A stretch of DNA of 64,000 nucleotides, from positions 186,001 through 250,000 of the forward strand of contig CM074695.1 of assembly GCA_037367355.1 (NCBI GenBank), given 5' to 3'. The stretch is from Neoscytalidium dimidiatum (Eukaryota > Ascomycota > Dothideomycetes > Botryosphaeriales > Botryosphaeriaceae). The translations under genes and the position numbers were made by a program. The notes under the pieces are model-generated. The model saw only the letters and a program-made list of their open reading frames with translations. It searched no databases and was not told where the DNA came from. Below, in pieces: positions 1 through 13,094 of the stretch (positions are counted from its first letter, which is position 1; the number at the start of each line of letters is the position of its first letter).

Positions 1-3000
1 AAGATGCCTAGATCCCTCCAGCGGTTCGAGAACTCGTAGCCGAGCGGGTTGTAGAACTCGTCACCGACCTTGTACGCGCAGTATTCGCAACTGTTCGTCG
101 AGTTATCGAGGATGTAGCCGGGACCGCCAGCCGCGAAGAAGCCCTCCATGTACTCGCCGCAGGTCTGGCCGGGCGGGCTGGTGAAGCGGTTGTACTCGAC
201 GCTGGTGCACTCGACAGAGCGGCCGTGCAGCTCGGTGACCAGCATGCCGCCGATGAGGCGGGTGAAGGGGTCGAGCTGATAGAGCCAGGAGCGCCAGAAC
301 TTGGGGATCTGTGGCTTGGGGATAGTGACGCCGCAGAAGAGGGCGAAGACGATGATTATGAAGGGGTTCATGTACGCGGCGATGAACGGGTCCGGCGTGA
401 TAGCTGCGATCAGCTGCGCGAGCGTAACCGAGAAGATCTCGGTGACGAGGACCATGAAGAACTGGTAGCCAGCCCGGCTGGACGCACTCTGGAAGCCCGG
501 GATATAGTACAGAGGCAGGAAGAAGCCGACCGCGCAGAGGATGCTGTAGGGCATCTCCGCAAGGACCATGGACAACGCAAATGGGAAGGTCTTGTAGGCC
601 TTGGAGGATTGCTCGCGGAAGGAAATCATGCGAGAGACGGCATACTTGGGTTCAACCTGAGCGAGAATGAGAGCGGGAAGGACGGTGACCTGGAAAATGA
701 CGAAGACACGGTACTGGAGAGAAGCGCGAGAATCGTCGAGTTGAAGGAAGGCCAAACCGGTGAAGAGGGCGATGACAGCGTGGTTGAAGAAGCGAGTGAA
801 GCCGTAGTTGGGAGTGCGCCAGAAGGAAAGCTGCTGACGGGCGTTGACGCGCTTGATCTGGTACCACATGGGAGTGGCGTATTCCTTCTGCACAACCTCA
901 GGGGCGGATCCAACTTCTTCGATACGCTCGCGCTTCATGCGGGTGATGTCGTCCTTAACCTTCGCAAATTCATCGGAGTCTCTCCAGATCTCGCCCCAAT
1001 CCTTGTTACCAATGCGAGGGGTCTGACCGGCACCAATAGCATCCAGCATCCATTCAGCAGGGTTGAGGTCAGCCGGGCAGTCGGCGCCGTACTTGTGGAA
1101 GTACTGCAGCAGAATCTGAGCATCCTTGCCAATGTCGCCGAAGTAGACACATTCACCACCACGTTGCAGCAGCAGAAGCCTGTCAAAGGACTCGAAGAGA
1201 GCGGAGTTAGGCTGGTGGATAGTGCACAGAATGGCTTGGCCGGCGGCGGCGAGCTTTCTCAGGAAACGGACAATGTTGAAAGCACTCTGGCTGTCAAGAC
1301 CGGAAGTAGGCTCGTCAAGGAAGAGAAGTAGTTCGGGCTTAGAGGCAAGTTCCACACCGATAGTGACACGCTTGCGCTGTTCAACAGCCAGGCCGTTCTC
1401 TGGATCTCCAATGATAGCGTCGGCGATATCCTCCATCTCCAAAAGGGAGATAACTTCCTCGACATAGGCGTACTTCTCGGACTGGGGTACATCATACGGC
1501 TGGCGAAGATCGGCGGAGAAGCGAAGGGCCTCACGAACGGTTTGGGCAGGCTCGTGAACGTCTAGTTGCTCCGCATAGGCAGTTCCACGTTGGAAAGCGA
1601 TACCAGGGGGCTTTCCGTCAATGAGCTTCTCGCCAGAGATGACACCAATGTTCTTCCGCGCGGCGAGAACGTCGAGTAGAGTGGTCTTTCCAGCGCCAGA
1701 AGCTCCCATTAGGGCCGTGAGTTGACCGGGTTTGACATAGCCGAAAATTTTATTCAGGAGTCGCAGCTGACCATTGCCAGAGGGGTGCGGGACGTCGTAG
1801 CAAAGATCCTCCCACGTAAGAATGGCCTTCGAGGTAATTTTCAGACCGTCGCTGGCATCCGTGGTCTCTTCTTTGCGGTTTCTCCTATCCTTCTTGCGTT
1901 GAAGTTCCTCGTTGAGCTTCTTCGTCTCAGAGTCTTCCTTGGCGAAGAAAGTGACAGTCTTACCACCAGCACCCCACTTAACATGCTCGCCGAGAAGAGC
2001 GTTGGTAGCTAAGAAAAAAGCTATAAGAACAACAATGATGCCCCAGTTGCGCCAGAGGTCGCTGGGGTGGTAGGAGAAACCCTGCTCGATGTATGCGCTA
2101 CCGGAGATCTGGTCAGTTCCGGGAGTGCTTCCAGCAAGTGTGCAAGACTGGTGAGCAATATCGTTGTAGGGGCCACCAGTAGGGACCAGAGAATCCGACG
2201 TGCAGGTCAGGGTCAGCCGCTTGAACTCGTTCATCATTAGAGCGGAGAAACCTAGACCTAGCGCGTTTATGTAGAAGATCCACCTCAGCCAGACCTGCTC
2301 CGACTGCCACTGAATGAGATATCCAGAAGTCAAGACGAAAAAAGTGATGATCGTGGCGGCGAGACGAATTGCTACATCAAAGTCCGGGCAGAGACATCCA
2401 ACAGTACGGAAGAACAAGGTCATTGAGAGATAGCCAGAGATGATGATCAAGACGAAAGTGAAGAAAGCTCCGGCATCGCGTACAAGGCCACACATAAAGT
2501 AGACCATGATACTGAATACTAGAATCTTTGCACTCGCGAAGACGGTGTCGACCATGATCTGGGCAATCCAAAGGGCAGAAGGACGGTGGAATGTATACGC
2601 GCGGTGCTTATTTACGATTGGTCGACCAGTCATGGTAGAGGCCAGTTCGGAGAAAGCTTCGAAAGCGTTGAACAGGAGAGAGATGAACAGAAGACCACCG
2701 CGAGTGAAAGCGCCAGCACTGGTCTGAGGAAGATCAAGCCAGACGGTACCCAAGATGACAGCAACGACGATAGATGTGAGCCACGAGACAGTGAGGGAGA
2801 ACTTGTCCTGCCATTTCAGGAAGAACTGGCGACGCATAAGAGCCCAAACCTGGAGGTAGAACGGAATAGTATAGACGGAGCGTTTAGAAGCGTGTCTCTT
2901 GCCCTGAGCAACGGCGGTCTGGAAGTCGTCCCAGACCTGCTTCTCTTGAGCGATCTCGCGACGATACTCTTCCATTTCACGTTCTCCACGGGCGGCAATA

Positions 3001-5136
3001 TCGGATTTCTTGAATGCCTCGACCAAAGCCTCGGGGGTGCTGGGGACATTGTCAGCATTGCGGCCCGGCTTGTATTCCCTCTCGAAGGGGTCTGTGCAGC
3101 CGGTAAGATAGTCGGGAGTAGTCTGTCTTGGCTTCTCAAGGAAACCGAGGCCTTCGAAGTAAGCACGAGCCTCCTTGGCGGCACCGTAGTAGACGCAACG
3201 ACCAGAATCGATCACCATGACCTTGTCAAAAACCTTGTAGATGGATTCGGAAGCCTGGTAGAGGGAAACAAAGGTCGTGACTTGATGGATATCAGTCAAG
3301 ATACGCAGCGACTTAGCGTAGTCAAGAGCGGTCGAAGCATCGAGGCCACGAGTTGAGTTATCCCACGAGCAGATGCAAGCGTTCGTAACCATCATCTCGG
3401 CGATGGAGACACGCTTGCGCTCACCACCGGAAACACCACGAACGAAGGGGTTACCGACAATGGTGTTCTTCGTGTGCTCAATGTTGAACATCTTGAGCAG
3501 CATATCGATCACGCGCTCCTTGAAGTCTTTCCTGCTAAGACCTCCGGGCCGCGTGCCGGGTACCTTTGTTTCAAGGGCAAAGTCAAGTGTCTGGCCGACC
3601 GTGAGCGTGGGATGGTGGATATCATCTTCCTGGTTATACACGGCCTCGCCACGGTAGCGTTTCTCGAAAGTGTTGGCATCGAAGGGACCGTATAGAACCT
3701 CACCATCGACCTTGGTATAACCAAAGCGCTGGTTGGCAATGACCTTCAGGAAAGTTGTGCAGCCGGAGCCAGGACGGCCGAGAACAAGAACCATCTCGCC
3801 AGGCTTGGCGACTCCCTTGAAGTCCTTAAGGATATCAAACTCGCGACCCTTCTTACCGAGGCTGAGGAGGTTCTTGGCAGTCTCGTAGACGTTGAAGAAC
3901 GAGATAAATGCTTCCGGAAACGTCTGTGCAGTTTTAGTACGAGTTGATCCCGTAGAAAGGTTCTTTACTTACCTTGACGTAGTTCTTCACACCACCGATA
4001 CCACTGACGGTCAAGCCATCCCAGATCACGCCAACCTTCTTGGCCTTGATGCCTGCCTCTTCCTCTTCGACCCTCCTTCCTCTCAGGACAGCCTCGAGGT
4101 CGAACTGCTCGTGCTCGTCGGCATCGGAGTCTGAGTCAGCCTTCTCCTCATCAGTCGCGCCACCGATATTTTTCTTGCTCTGTGAACGAGACAAACGGGA
4201 GAGCTCCTTGCTCAGCTCATGAAAGTCGTGCTCAGCACGGGCCACGTTTACACCATCATTAACGTGAACGACCGAGCTCTTGGAGTTGAGGGTAGCGCCA
4301 TCCTCGCTGCTGGGCTTCTCTGAAGGCGCCGAGTGAGCCTCCGACTTGACAACAGAGCGATACTTGGGCTCGGCTTGAGAGATCTCGTTGTTGCTGGCGG
4401 CAGCAGCAGCGTCAAAGTAGGCGGAGTTGGCAGTGTGGAGCGTGGTACTCGCATCTTGGCTATCGGGACGGACAGAGACAGAGGTGCTGGCCTGACGAGC
4501 TGCAGAGCCGTTGAATGTATCGGCCTCACTGCCGCCACCAAGGCCAAAAGCGGAAGACTTGGTTGCGAGAGTGGCGTCCTCGCTGCCGTTCCTGGCGGAG
4601 CGGAACCCGGACACGGGTTCGGAACCTTGGATGGAGGACTGGGCATCGGCTGCCTGGAGAGCGAGCTGGGCGTCTCCGTTGTGAGAGGCGGAGTGATCGT
4701 CGGCTTCGTGAAGTGCAGCCAGAGAGCCAGAAGATTGGAGAGCGGTGATGGAACCGGATCGGAGACCGGACTGCGAACCAGATTCGCGGAGCTGGGAGAA
4801 GGAGCCGGACGCGTGAAGGTCAGAAAGAGAATCAGCGGAGAAAGATTCGTTGCGTAGAGCAGACTGCGAGCCAGTGCGTAGTATTGATTGGGAACCGGAA
4901 GTGTGCAGCTGCAGGTCAGACCGAGAGCCAGAGCCATGGAGCTCTGAGCGGGACTCTGAACGAATGACGGAGCGAGTCTCGGAGTGAGTGGTATGGACGG
5001 ATCTGACTTCACTCATGTCACCCAGGTTGGAAGTGGACATGAAAACCTGCAGTCGGCCGGGATCCAATCCTTCGCTCTGCTGCGAGAGGCGGCGAATGGC
5101 CTCAGCATGAATCTGGTCAGGATCCAGGTGATCCAT
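1..5136 (-). CDS. PDR-type (ABCG) ABC multidrug transporter, 3' end cut by window edge
   Basis: Full-size pleiotropic drug resistance efflux pump of the plasma membrane. Exon 1 is 5136-3973 and exon 2 runs from 3923 off the window; the 49-bp intron (3924-3972) has a GTAAGT donor, TACTAAAAC branch and CACAG acceptor. About 1,695 residues are visible. The N-terminal NBD has the PDR-type Walker A GRPGSGCTT (Cys near residue 443 replaces Lys) and signature VSGGERKRVS. The second NBD has a normal Walker A, GASGAGKTT, and a degenerate signature, AVEQRKRVT. Hydrophobic blocks follow each NBD, in (NBD-TMD)2 order. The reading frame ends at base 1 after the late extracellular loop, so little is missing. 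The first ~380 residues are unusually long, Ser-rich and repetitive. The start is the ATG at 5136 (context AACCATGG); a GTG six codons upstream was ignored. Substrate is unknown. Family certain, clade uncertain. Confidence 0.95.
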
Positions 5137-8100
5137 GGTTGAGGGTAGCCGCACACGACGGGGGCGGGCGAAAAGAAAGATTGACGGGCGGCCGTTAGCC
5201 TTCGGGAAGCTTATGCAGAGGCTGCGGAGGCGGCCGCCGGGCTATTTGAGGGAAAAGGGAGGGTGAGAGGATTACGGCGGGGAGCTAGAAAGAGCTGGAG
5301 AAACGTGACCGGGGAGAAAGTACCCTTGCAGGGCTCTTGGCGGCGGTCGGGCAAGAAGGGCTTGTTTGTGGTTAACGCCGTAAATCCGTGGGCCTGATGC
5401 AGCGCAGGGGCCTCCGCACGAGCGGCGAGTTCGCGATAGTGTGGTGGAGAAGACATTGTTTAGATAGCCGGGCCCCTGGCTGGTGAGCTGGTACGAGGAC
5501 GAGGCTTCGTGGCATCCCGATCTCGACACCGTCGGACAGGCGGGATTTTTCGTGATCGGATCCCGCTACCCTGTGACTAATGGCGGACTAAATGTCCCTC
5601 CGCCGGCGGGCGACGACCAAGGCCGACGTTGCCCTGGGCGGCGAGATGAGACGAGCCTGGGCGGGTTAGTTGCCGAAGTGCGACGGGCGACAGGCCCGGC
5701 GGCCAACGAGGGCGCGCCCAGGGCAGGTGGCGCCGAACACAGCTGGCGCACTCGACGACTCGACACCTTGCGGCGGCCGTGGACACCGCAGGTGTCAGTC
5801 CCCACATCGGCTTCGGGTACATGTTGACCGCCGCTGATGAATCAACTGCCCTCATCATGCTCAGCGTGTGCTTGGCATGCACGCTGCGGCCAATCAGCGC
5901 GCGCTGCCTGAATCCCGCACGCGTACCTTGGACGGGCTTGACATGCGGCGGCTGAGTCGCACAAGGCTGAGGCTTGCAGGCAGATTCTCGGGTCGGTACG
6001 CACCTGCGGGACTTCAGATCTTGGCTGTCCATGCCGTGGACCTCTGTCCCAACATGGCTTGGTCTTTCGAACAGCGTCGAACACCCTGCGCCCCCGTCCG
6101 AACTTTCTCGTGCGTGGAATCCATCGGCTCTGTGACCGCCATCGCCTCCTTATCGTCGGACTGACCATTGGCTCGACTGCGCGGGATCATGCCCGTATCC
6201 CCAGCACAAACTGGCCGTCATCTGCTTCGTAATCCTGCTCTGCGCGGGGAAAAGACAGAGCCTCCGGACGCCCGCGACTATCAACCACTTCGGCTATCTG
6301 GATTAGTATTTTGTCAACAACCGGCCCAGCAATTAGCCGTATGTTTGCTCATAGCGGCCTCACCGTGTTGCCAACGCCGAATTTTGTTTTCCCCTCGAGT
6401 CGGTCTGGGGGACGCGCCATAAAGGGGGCCGTTTCGCGATACGTACTCGTTAAGCGAATGAGCACAGTCTGACAGCTGCCGTGCTCACCTGCGAAGGCCA
6501 TGCCGAATTGCCGATCGCAAAACGAGCGCCACGACACTTGAAAAGTGATGATCAGAGCTAGTTCCGTCTGGTGGCCATCTCAGTTGCCGGTCGCTAACAC
6601 TGAAACGGCCGCCCTTAAATCCTCGTCATTCTAGACTGTCGTGTTCTTCCATACTTACTCTCTGAAGGCCCAGAACGAGTACGAAGTCAGGTCTGTTGAC
6701 AAAGTCGCGGAGGCAACGCAAGCCATCATAAGTTGTGCGAGATTACGCCGCATACGTCAGCTGCTCTGGAAGCCAATTGTCAGCATGCAGCTATTCCAGA
6801 TGGACTCGGGGCCGCTGTGCGGCTCCGTGTCGCGGTTCTGTCGCGCCGCTCCGCTGCTCTTTATAGTCGCGACGTGTTCCATACCAAGCCTCGTTGGTCG
6901 GGAAACATATTGCAATTTCAGCCGTCTGAAAATTTTGTGAAGCCACCCCGGCGCAATCAAATTGTGTGGGAATAAGTAATCAATGCCGCAAGCCTGCGCT
7001 GCACGAGCTTGAACTTTGATAACCTACAAACTCGCGTTCAAGACGGCATAACAGAGAAGACGACTGTTATCAGGAGCAGCCAGCCGACCCCTTGCTTTCC
7101 TCCCTTTGCGGCATCACCGTAGGACACGCAGCGGCTCGACAGGGCCGGAGAATGCAATCCGCTAGCGGCGCCGTAAGCGTCTCCGTTGCAGCATACGGTA
7201 TGGGAGAAATGTAAATCCGGATGATGAGGTCTGAGGTGAGACACTGGAACGGCGCGGAGAAGTTACGCCCTTCCAGCGGATCGACTCGGAGTGAGGCTCA
7301 CGGCCTATGACGCTTGCGCTCAACGGTAAGCGACGAATGCGCCCTCCCGCGACCTTGGAACGCTGTGAGTTTTGGTAACGAGCCGGCGGGTCCCTGGCGG
7401 CAAGGCGTCCGGCTCACATGCTCGAAGGTTTGTTTGATGGGACGGGGACGCCACTTGCCACCACCGGGCCGCGAGCCGCCAAGCCAACCACTCGCAATGG
7501 CTGGCGGAAAGCCGACAACACCATCAGAATATGCACCCAGCGACGCGAAATAATCGGATCAAAGCCGAGGGATAGCTGGTTCGCCTGAGACGGATGCCCC
7601 GGTATGCGCCATGTAGGTGAAAAGCATGCTCTTGGTGTGCTGGCAGTGCGCTCGTCCAGTGAGCGCGTTGGCACTAGAAGCTGAGAGGTGCGATCGTGTG
7701 CCCGCATAGGCTGACACCGCGTGCTTGGGGCGATTGACATAGCAGAAGCGTATGGGTGGCAGCATCTTTTAAGCCTTGCTGCTTGCGACTTTCATGTGTT
7801 TGACGGTGGTTGCCGCAATGGCTTTGCACACCAGAGCCTATCACGGCCGTGTTATTGGTGGATATGTCCGGGGTGCATATCGACCACCCCCGCGGCGCCG
7901 CCAAAAACAGAACTCGGGGATGCCATCCCGATCGTGAAGGTGATGGACAGCTGGTGGCTATCTGCAGGAGCTGGGTCCTGACGACGTGATACGCTGCTTT
8001 CGGAACGCTCCGTCGGTCTCCCGGTATTGTCATTGGCTGATGCTGCACGGGGTATTAGACTCGGCTCACCCAGAAGGTCGGACGTTCGAGCGCCTTCACG

Positions 8101-8650
8101 TGGGACGCGCTAAAGAGCAATCTTGCGAGAGCTTGGTTGAGTCGACGCTGGGACGCACGATTGGCCCGGGAGCTCGGGTTTTGCTGGCGTTTTCTTAACG
8201 CCGACGTAAGTCAGCTTACGCAGCACTGTATCGGCGCGCGTACTTTGAAGTGGGAGGAGTAGCCGCCAATAAGAACCGTTCTCAACCAGGTGTGCAGCTG
8301 CCGCCACTCTCTTTACAGTACGCCGTATCGATCTACATGAATCAACGCTCTAACGGTGTGTTGCCGTAACGAGCTCCGAACGTTCACATGTCAATAATAA
8401 TGACCATCCTTCCCGCCCGCTGCTGAGCAAGAAGTGCCGCCTGCCTCCACTCACCAACATGAACCGCTGCTGATACCTCCGGCCCGGCCTCCATATCACA
8501 CCAGCTCAACAAACTACCGGCACCTTTCTTCTGCCCTGCTGCCTCTACACACCACCTTAAAGCTCCCGTTTCGTCGCCGTAAGCGCCGCTCCGCCTCACC
8601 TCATCCATCGGCAATTTCTGCGTCACCCGACGGCGCCAACCTCACCCGCC
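5137..8650. other. 3.5-kb gene-free interval between PDR pump and Opi1
   Basis: Only short, overlapping, low-complexity reading frames are present on both strands. None continues into a neighbour through a plausible splice, and none resembles a family I know. The left part must hold the promoter of the PDR pump and the right part that of the Opi1 gene. The last ~250 bases before 8651 are pyrimidine-rich, as in many fungal leaders. I saw no tRNA, transposon end or clear tandem repeat. Confidence 0.6.
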
Positions 8651-10410
8651 ATGGAGGTGCAGGAAGAGCGACCGCCGCCTTATACACACAACGACCCCGA
8701 AACTCTGCAGTTACCGTCGGTGCCCACCCAGGATCCGCCGCGCGTTGTCGGAGCCGCTGCGTCTTCTGCGACGAATGGGGTGCACCTTCCGGACCTGAAG
8801 TCCCTCGGCCTCCCCACCGTTACCCACTCTCGCAGCACCTCCAACCCCCTCGATAACTATGGCGCAGCCTTGTTTCCGAAACACGCAGCGGATACACAGC
8901 AATGGCAGAACCCAGCGCTGTTCCAAGCTTCTTCCCTGCCGCGCGCGCCTGTCGCAGCGCCGCGCAGCGCCGCCGAGATGGATGTGGGCAGTCCGATGGA
9001 CACTGAGAGCATCGTGAGCATGGATGACCAGGTCAACGGCAGCAGCCAGAAGTCTACTCGCAGCCAGAAGGAACTTCTCGCCGCAGAGGCCATGGCAGGC
9101 CTCGGCAATCCAGGTGCGATCACCGCCCCCTCAGTGACGAGTCGCTATTAACAAGGCCAGATTATGTTATGTCACCTCCTGGTCGCAGCGCGACCTTGCC
9201 GTCGCCGCCGGATCAGTCTTGTTCCCAGGAGCGTGAGCCTCTTCTTTCTCTCGTGACCTCACGCCATCCATGGATTGGAAATACGATCAACGGTTCACTT
9301 TCGGCATATTCAACGACAAAGACTTATTCTCCACGGTTTGTACAGTCGAGCGCGGACTTTCTGGAGAGGAATTTTGCCAGTACCGTAGGCACTGTTGGCC
9401 GGCGCACTGGTGTGGAGAACAGCTTGCGACGCTACCTTGGCGAACGAGCAGATGAGGGAAGTCACAAGAGGCGGAGAACCGACAGCGACATGATGGACGT
9501 TGAACAGGGCCTTCAGACCCCTCCTGTTCGCGCAGCCCGTACTAGGGGCGACTCCGACATATCTTCTGTTCGGGAGGAAACGCTTCCGCCGTATGATACC
9601 GAACGGTCTCCCGAATACGAGGAAAGACCAGTTGCAAACGGCCACGCTCATCGGCATAGTCAACTTGCCCTGCTCAACGGTTCCGAGAAGCAGCGCGGTG
9701 AGAGCTCACAATCGCCGCATTGGTCGACTCGTGTGATGATCACGACCTCCGGCCTGGGTGTCGCTCTGTCCGAGAAGTCGTTGCGCAGCCTCAAGTTCTG
9801 CCTGAACCTTCTCCGCGAAGCAACGGTGCACATTGGCACTGCCATGAGAGCCCTGCGAATGGTTCTGGAAGACTTCGAGAAGGCTACGAGCTCCAGCAGC
9901 GCGAATGGGGCTCATGCTGACGAGAAGGGCGTTGGCTCCAGGCAGCTCATGCGCGATATGGAAGAGAGGCATCGCGAAGAGGAGAGCCGTCGCCTCGCCG
10001 ACCGCATTAAAGCTCTCAGCCAGGATATTTGGGAGACCCTGAAGAAGGTTTGCTCTTCCGTCTCGCACTACACTGGTGGTGCTCTTCCAGAGAATGCCAG
10101 CAATCTTGTCCGCAGGCAGCTGCTCTCGGTGCCTCAGCGCTGGCAGGCAGCCAATGCAGCAACCACACAGAACGGCCAAGAAGGTGAGCGTGGAGAGTCA
10201 GCTGAGGTCAGGGGTGCCAACCGCATGCTTGTGTTTGCCAAAGAAGGCCTGGATATGATTGACCAGGTCAGCTTGGTCGTCGAGAGCACAATCAAGAGTG
10301 CCGAACAATGGTTGGATAGCATGGGTCGCAAGCGCACTAGTAGCTCAGCGCCCCATGACGAGAAGTCAGCTAATGGATTGCCCATCACGGAGGTCCCCAT
10401 GAAGAAGTGA
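8651..10410 (+). CDS. OPI1: Opi1-family transcriptional repressor of phospholipid genes
   Basis: Opi1 proteins repress inositol- and choline-responsive phospholipid genes. In yeast they are held at the ER by phosphatidic acid and Scs2 and enter the nucleus when phosphatidic acid falls. Exons are 8651-9113 and 9161-10410, giving 570 aa. The 47-bp intron has donor GTGCGA, branch CTATTAAC and acceptor CCAG, and the join reads GLGNPDYVMSPPG. The conserved Opi1 core lies just after the join: EPLLSLV, HPWIGNTINGSLSAY, YSPRFVQ and VGRRTGVE, then a basic KRRR stretch. The C-terminal half has the conserved SEKSLRSLKFCLNLL helix. The N-terminus and middle are Ser/Pro-rich. I did not find a convincing FFAT (Scs2-binding) motif. 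The start ATG sits in good context (CGCCATGG). Regulation in this organism is inferred from yeast. Confidence 0.93.
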
Positions 10411-11433
10411 ATGAACACGCCGCTCATTCTGGAAACCTATATATCGACGAACTAATACCGTCCATCAACGGCCCACCATCCGCGTGGGTCTTCAATTCTT
10501 ACGCAAACATCATCAAGGCGTATAGAAGCGCGAAAACCGGATTTCCTCCCGCGAACCAAACACGCTCCAGGGCACACGCCCTCTCTTTCCTTCGTCCTTT
10601 AGCCAGGCCAGACTCTACTGTTTCTTCTGTTTTTACACGGGTTGTTGAATGGCAAGTGATATCCGACTGAAACAAGTCACATCCGGGACCAACTTAAACG
10701 GATGAAATTTCGGGTGGGACTCAGGCAAAATATTTTTTCTTTTGTTGCTTTCAAGTCCAGCATGCTGTATGCCACTCTGCCGCAGTGCCTTCGAGCTGGA
10801 ATCGGAATGGTTCAAAGTCTTTTCTTGCGTGTGATATCGGTCTTTTCGGTTCTGCAGTCGGATCGGATTCTCAATGGTGTACTCTCTTAGTTCAGCGATT
10901 GGAACATGAATGGATGCTTGATCAGGCGAGACTTCACACACGACGCTTGATACGATTCACCTGCTGAGTCTATTGCGAATGGCGCAAGCGGATTGCTTTC
11001 GGCTTGTGTCTCAGACAGCTCCTTCATTTCCGGACTTATGCCTTGAATTTTAAGCATGCTCTTTGTTTGCTTTTTTACTTCTCTGTCGCGTGCGCTCCAA
11101 AGAAGCGTGTCTTGAAAGCAATTGAGTCTACTGAATATACTTGCATGGCTCCTGTGAACCCGGTACTGGGGTATCGAAAGAAGGAGAAAGCTTCATGCTG
11201 AGAATGCTTGCACTAATAAGCGGCCACGAGAAAGTGCCGGTAATAGGTGGGTTGAGTGTCGGGTCGGCAGATCTCGACTCACCGCCTTCATGACTCCCCC
11301 CAAGGCGGGAGGCCACAGGGCAGTTAGTGGGGCAGCACAGTCAGTCCTTCAATAAACATTCCGCCGCCTATCGCGCCTTAACTTCCTCGTCCACTCGTTC
11401 CCCAATTGCGCCTCGCCTCGACCGCCTGTCACC
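10411..11433. other. Intergenic, Opi1 3' flank and SerRS promoter
   Basis: About 1 kb with no supportable gene. The first ~300 bases are likely the Opi1 3' UTR. The rest is mixed-composition sequence without recognisable repeats or RNA genes. The short frames here lack family resemblance. Confidence 0.6.
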
Positions 11434-13094
11434 ATGCTCGACATCCAGGATTTCATAAAGGAGCGCGGAGGCGACCCTGAGAAGATCAGGGAGTCGCAGC
11501 GCAAACGCGGCGCTTCGGTCGAGATCGTCGACGAAATCATTGCTATGTTCGAAGACCACAGGAAAAGTCAACAGACCGCCTCCCCAAACTTGCGCGAACG
11601 AGCTCGCTGACTTTTGCATTCCGCAGCCCAGTACGAGGCAACCCAGATCAGCTCCCAGATCAACGCGACGCAGAAGGAGATTGGGCAGAAAAAGAAGGCC
11701 AAGGAGAATGCGGACGACCTGCTGAAGCAGAAGGAGGAGCTCACCAGCAAGAAGAAGGCGCAAGAAGACCTGGCGGCCGAGAAGTTGAAGGCCCTCAACG
11801 GTGCGCCGTTACATCGCACGAGTTTCTTGAATATCCGCGAAACTAATTTCCGGCACAGCTAAGGTCAAGACGGTGGGCAACTATGTGCACCCTTCGGTGC
11901 CGGTCAGCAACGATGAGGAGAACAACGAGGTTATAAGGACGTGGGCTCCCGAGGGTGTGACGGTTGAGAAGAAGGAGTGCCTTTCGCACCACGAGGTTCT
12001 GTACCGCCTGGGCGGTTACGACCCGGACCGCGGTGTCAAGGTTGTCGGCCACCGCGGCTACTGCTTGACTGGCATGGGCCTTTTCCTGAACCGTAAGTAC
12101 GCTCGCGCAGTCACTCTGTGCCCGTAATGCTGATAGGGATCACGCAGTGGCACTGGTTAACTACGGCCTCGAGTTCCTCTATAACAAGGGCTACCAGCCC
12201 AACGCCCCGCCGTTCATGATGCTCAGGGATCAGATGGCCAAGACCGCGCAGCTCGAGCAGTTCGACGAGGAGCTCTACAAGGTTACGGAAGACGAGAACA
12301 ACAGGGACACCGACAAGTACCTGATCGCCACCTCGGAACAGCCGCTGTCTGCCCTCCACTCGGAGGAATGGTTGAAGCCCGCTGAGCTGCCCATCAAGTA
12401 CGCCGGTTATTCGACCTGCTTCCGGAAAGAGGCCGGTTCGCACGGCAGGGACGCGTGGGGTATCTTCCGCGTCCACCAGTTCGAGAAGATCGAGCAATTC
12501 CTGATCACTAAGCCCGACGAGTCGTGGGCCGCTTTCGACAGCATGATCGAGACGTCGGAGGAGTTCTACAAGTCACTGAAGCTACCGTACCAGGTCGTCG
12601 CGATCGTCTCGGGCGCACTGAACAACGCAGCTTCCAAGAAGTTCGACCTCGAGGCCTGGTTCCCCTTCCAGGGCGAGTACAAGGAGCTGGTTTCCTGCTC
12701 GAACTGCACGGACTACCAGACCCGTGAGCTGGAAATCCGTTACGGCACGAAGAAGCAGACCGCTACCAGGAAGGAATACGTGCACGCTCTGGTGAGTCAA
12801 CAATGAAGATCGCTTAAACAGCGATATGTTCTAATACTTTTGCAGAACTCGACTCTCGCAGCGACGGAGCGTTGCCTTTGCTGCATTCTCGAGAACTACC
12901 AGACCGAAGACGGTTTCCGCGTCCCTGAGGTCCTGCGCAAGTATATTCCTGGCCAGCCCGAATTTTTGCCCTTCGTCAGGGAGCTGCCCAAGGACACCAC
13001 TTCGGCAAAGGCGGCGGGCAAGGCTTCTGGCCCCAAGCCCAAGGTTCCCGCGCCCGGCGATGTTGCGGATAAGGTCAAGGATTTGAAGGTCTAA
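11434..13094 (+). CDS. SES1: Cytosolic seryl-tRNA synthetase
   Basis: Class II aminoacyl-tRNA synthetase that charges tRNA-Ser in the cytosol. Five exons: 11434-11566, 11627-11800, 11859-12092, 12148-12791 and 12846-13094, giving 477 aa, close to the yeast enzyme length. The N-terminal tRNA-binding coiled-coil arm is clear ([17 protein letters not shown], Lys/Glu-rich). Motif 2 reads [21 protein letters not shown]. The active-site region includes [16 protein letters not shown] and the motif-3 stretch [20 protein letters not shown] Lys/Ala/Pro-rich C-terminal tail follows the last helix, as in eukaryotic SerRS. All four introns are 54-60 bp. The first has an atypical donor (GTCAAC), but the join DHRKTQYEATQ restores the family sequence. 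No mitochondrial leader is seen. Confidence 0.96.

Noticed and set aside
225..1331. Open frame of 368 codons on the plus strand
   Set aside because: Antisense to the PDR transporter, whose conserved NBD2 and membrane sequence fully explains this stretch; the frame is a by-product of biased third positions.
5483..6422. Series of plus- and minus-strand small frames between the PDR pump and Opi1
   Set aside because: Overlapping frames on both strands, Arg/Pro/Ala-rich, no shared splice logic and no family.
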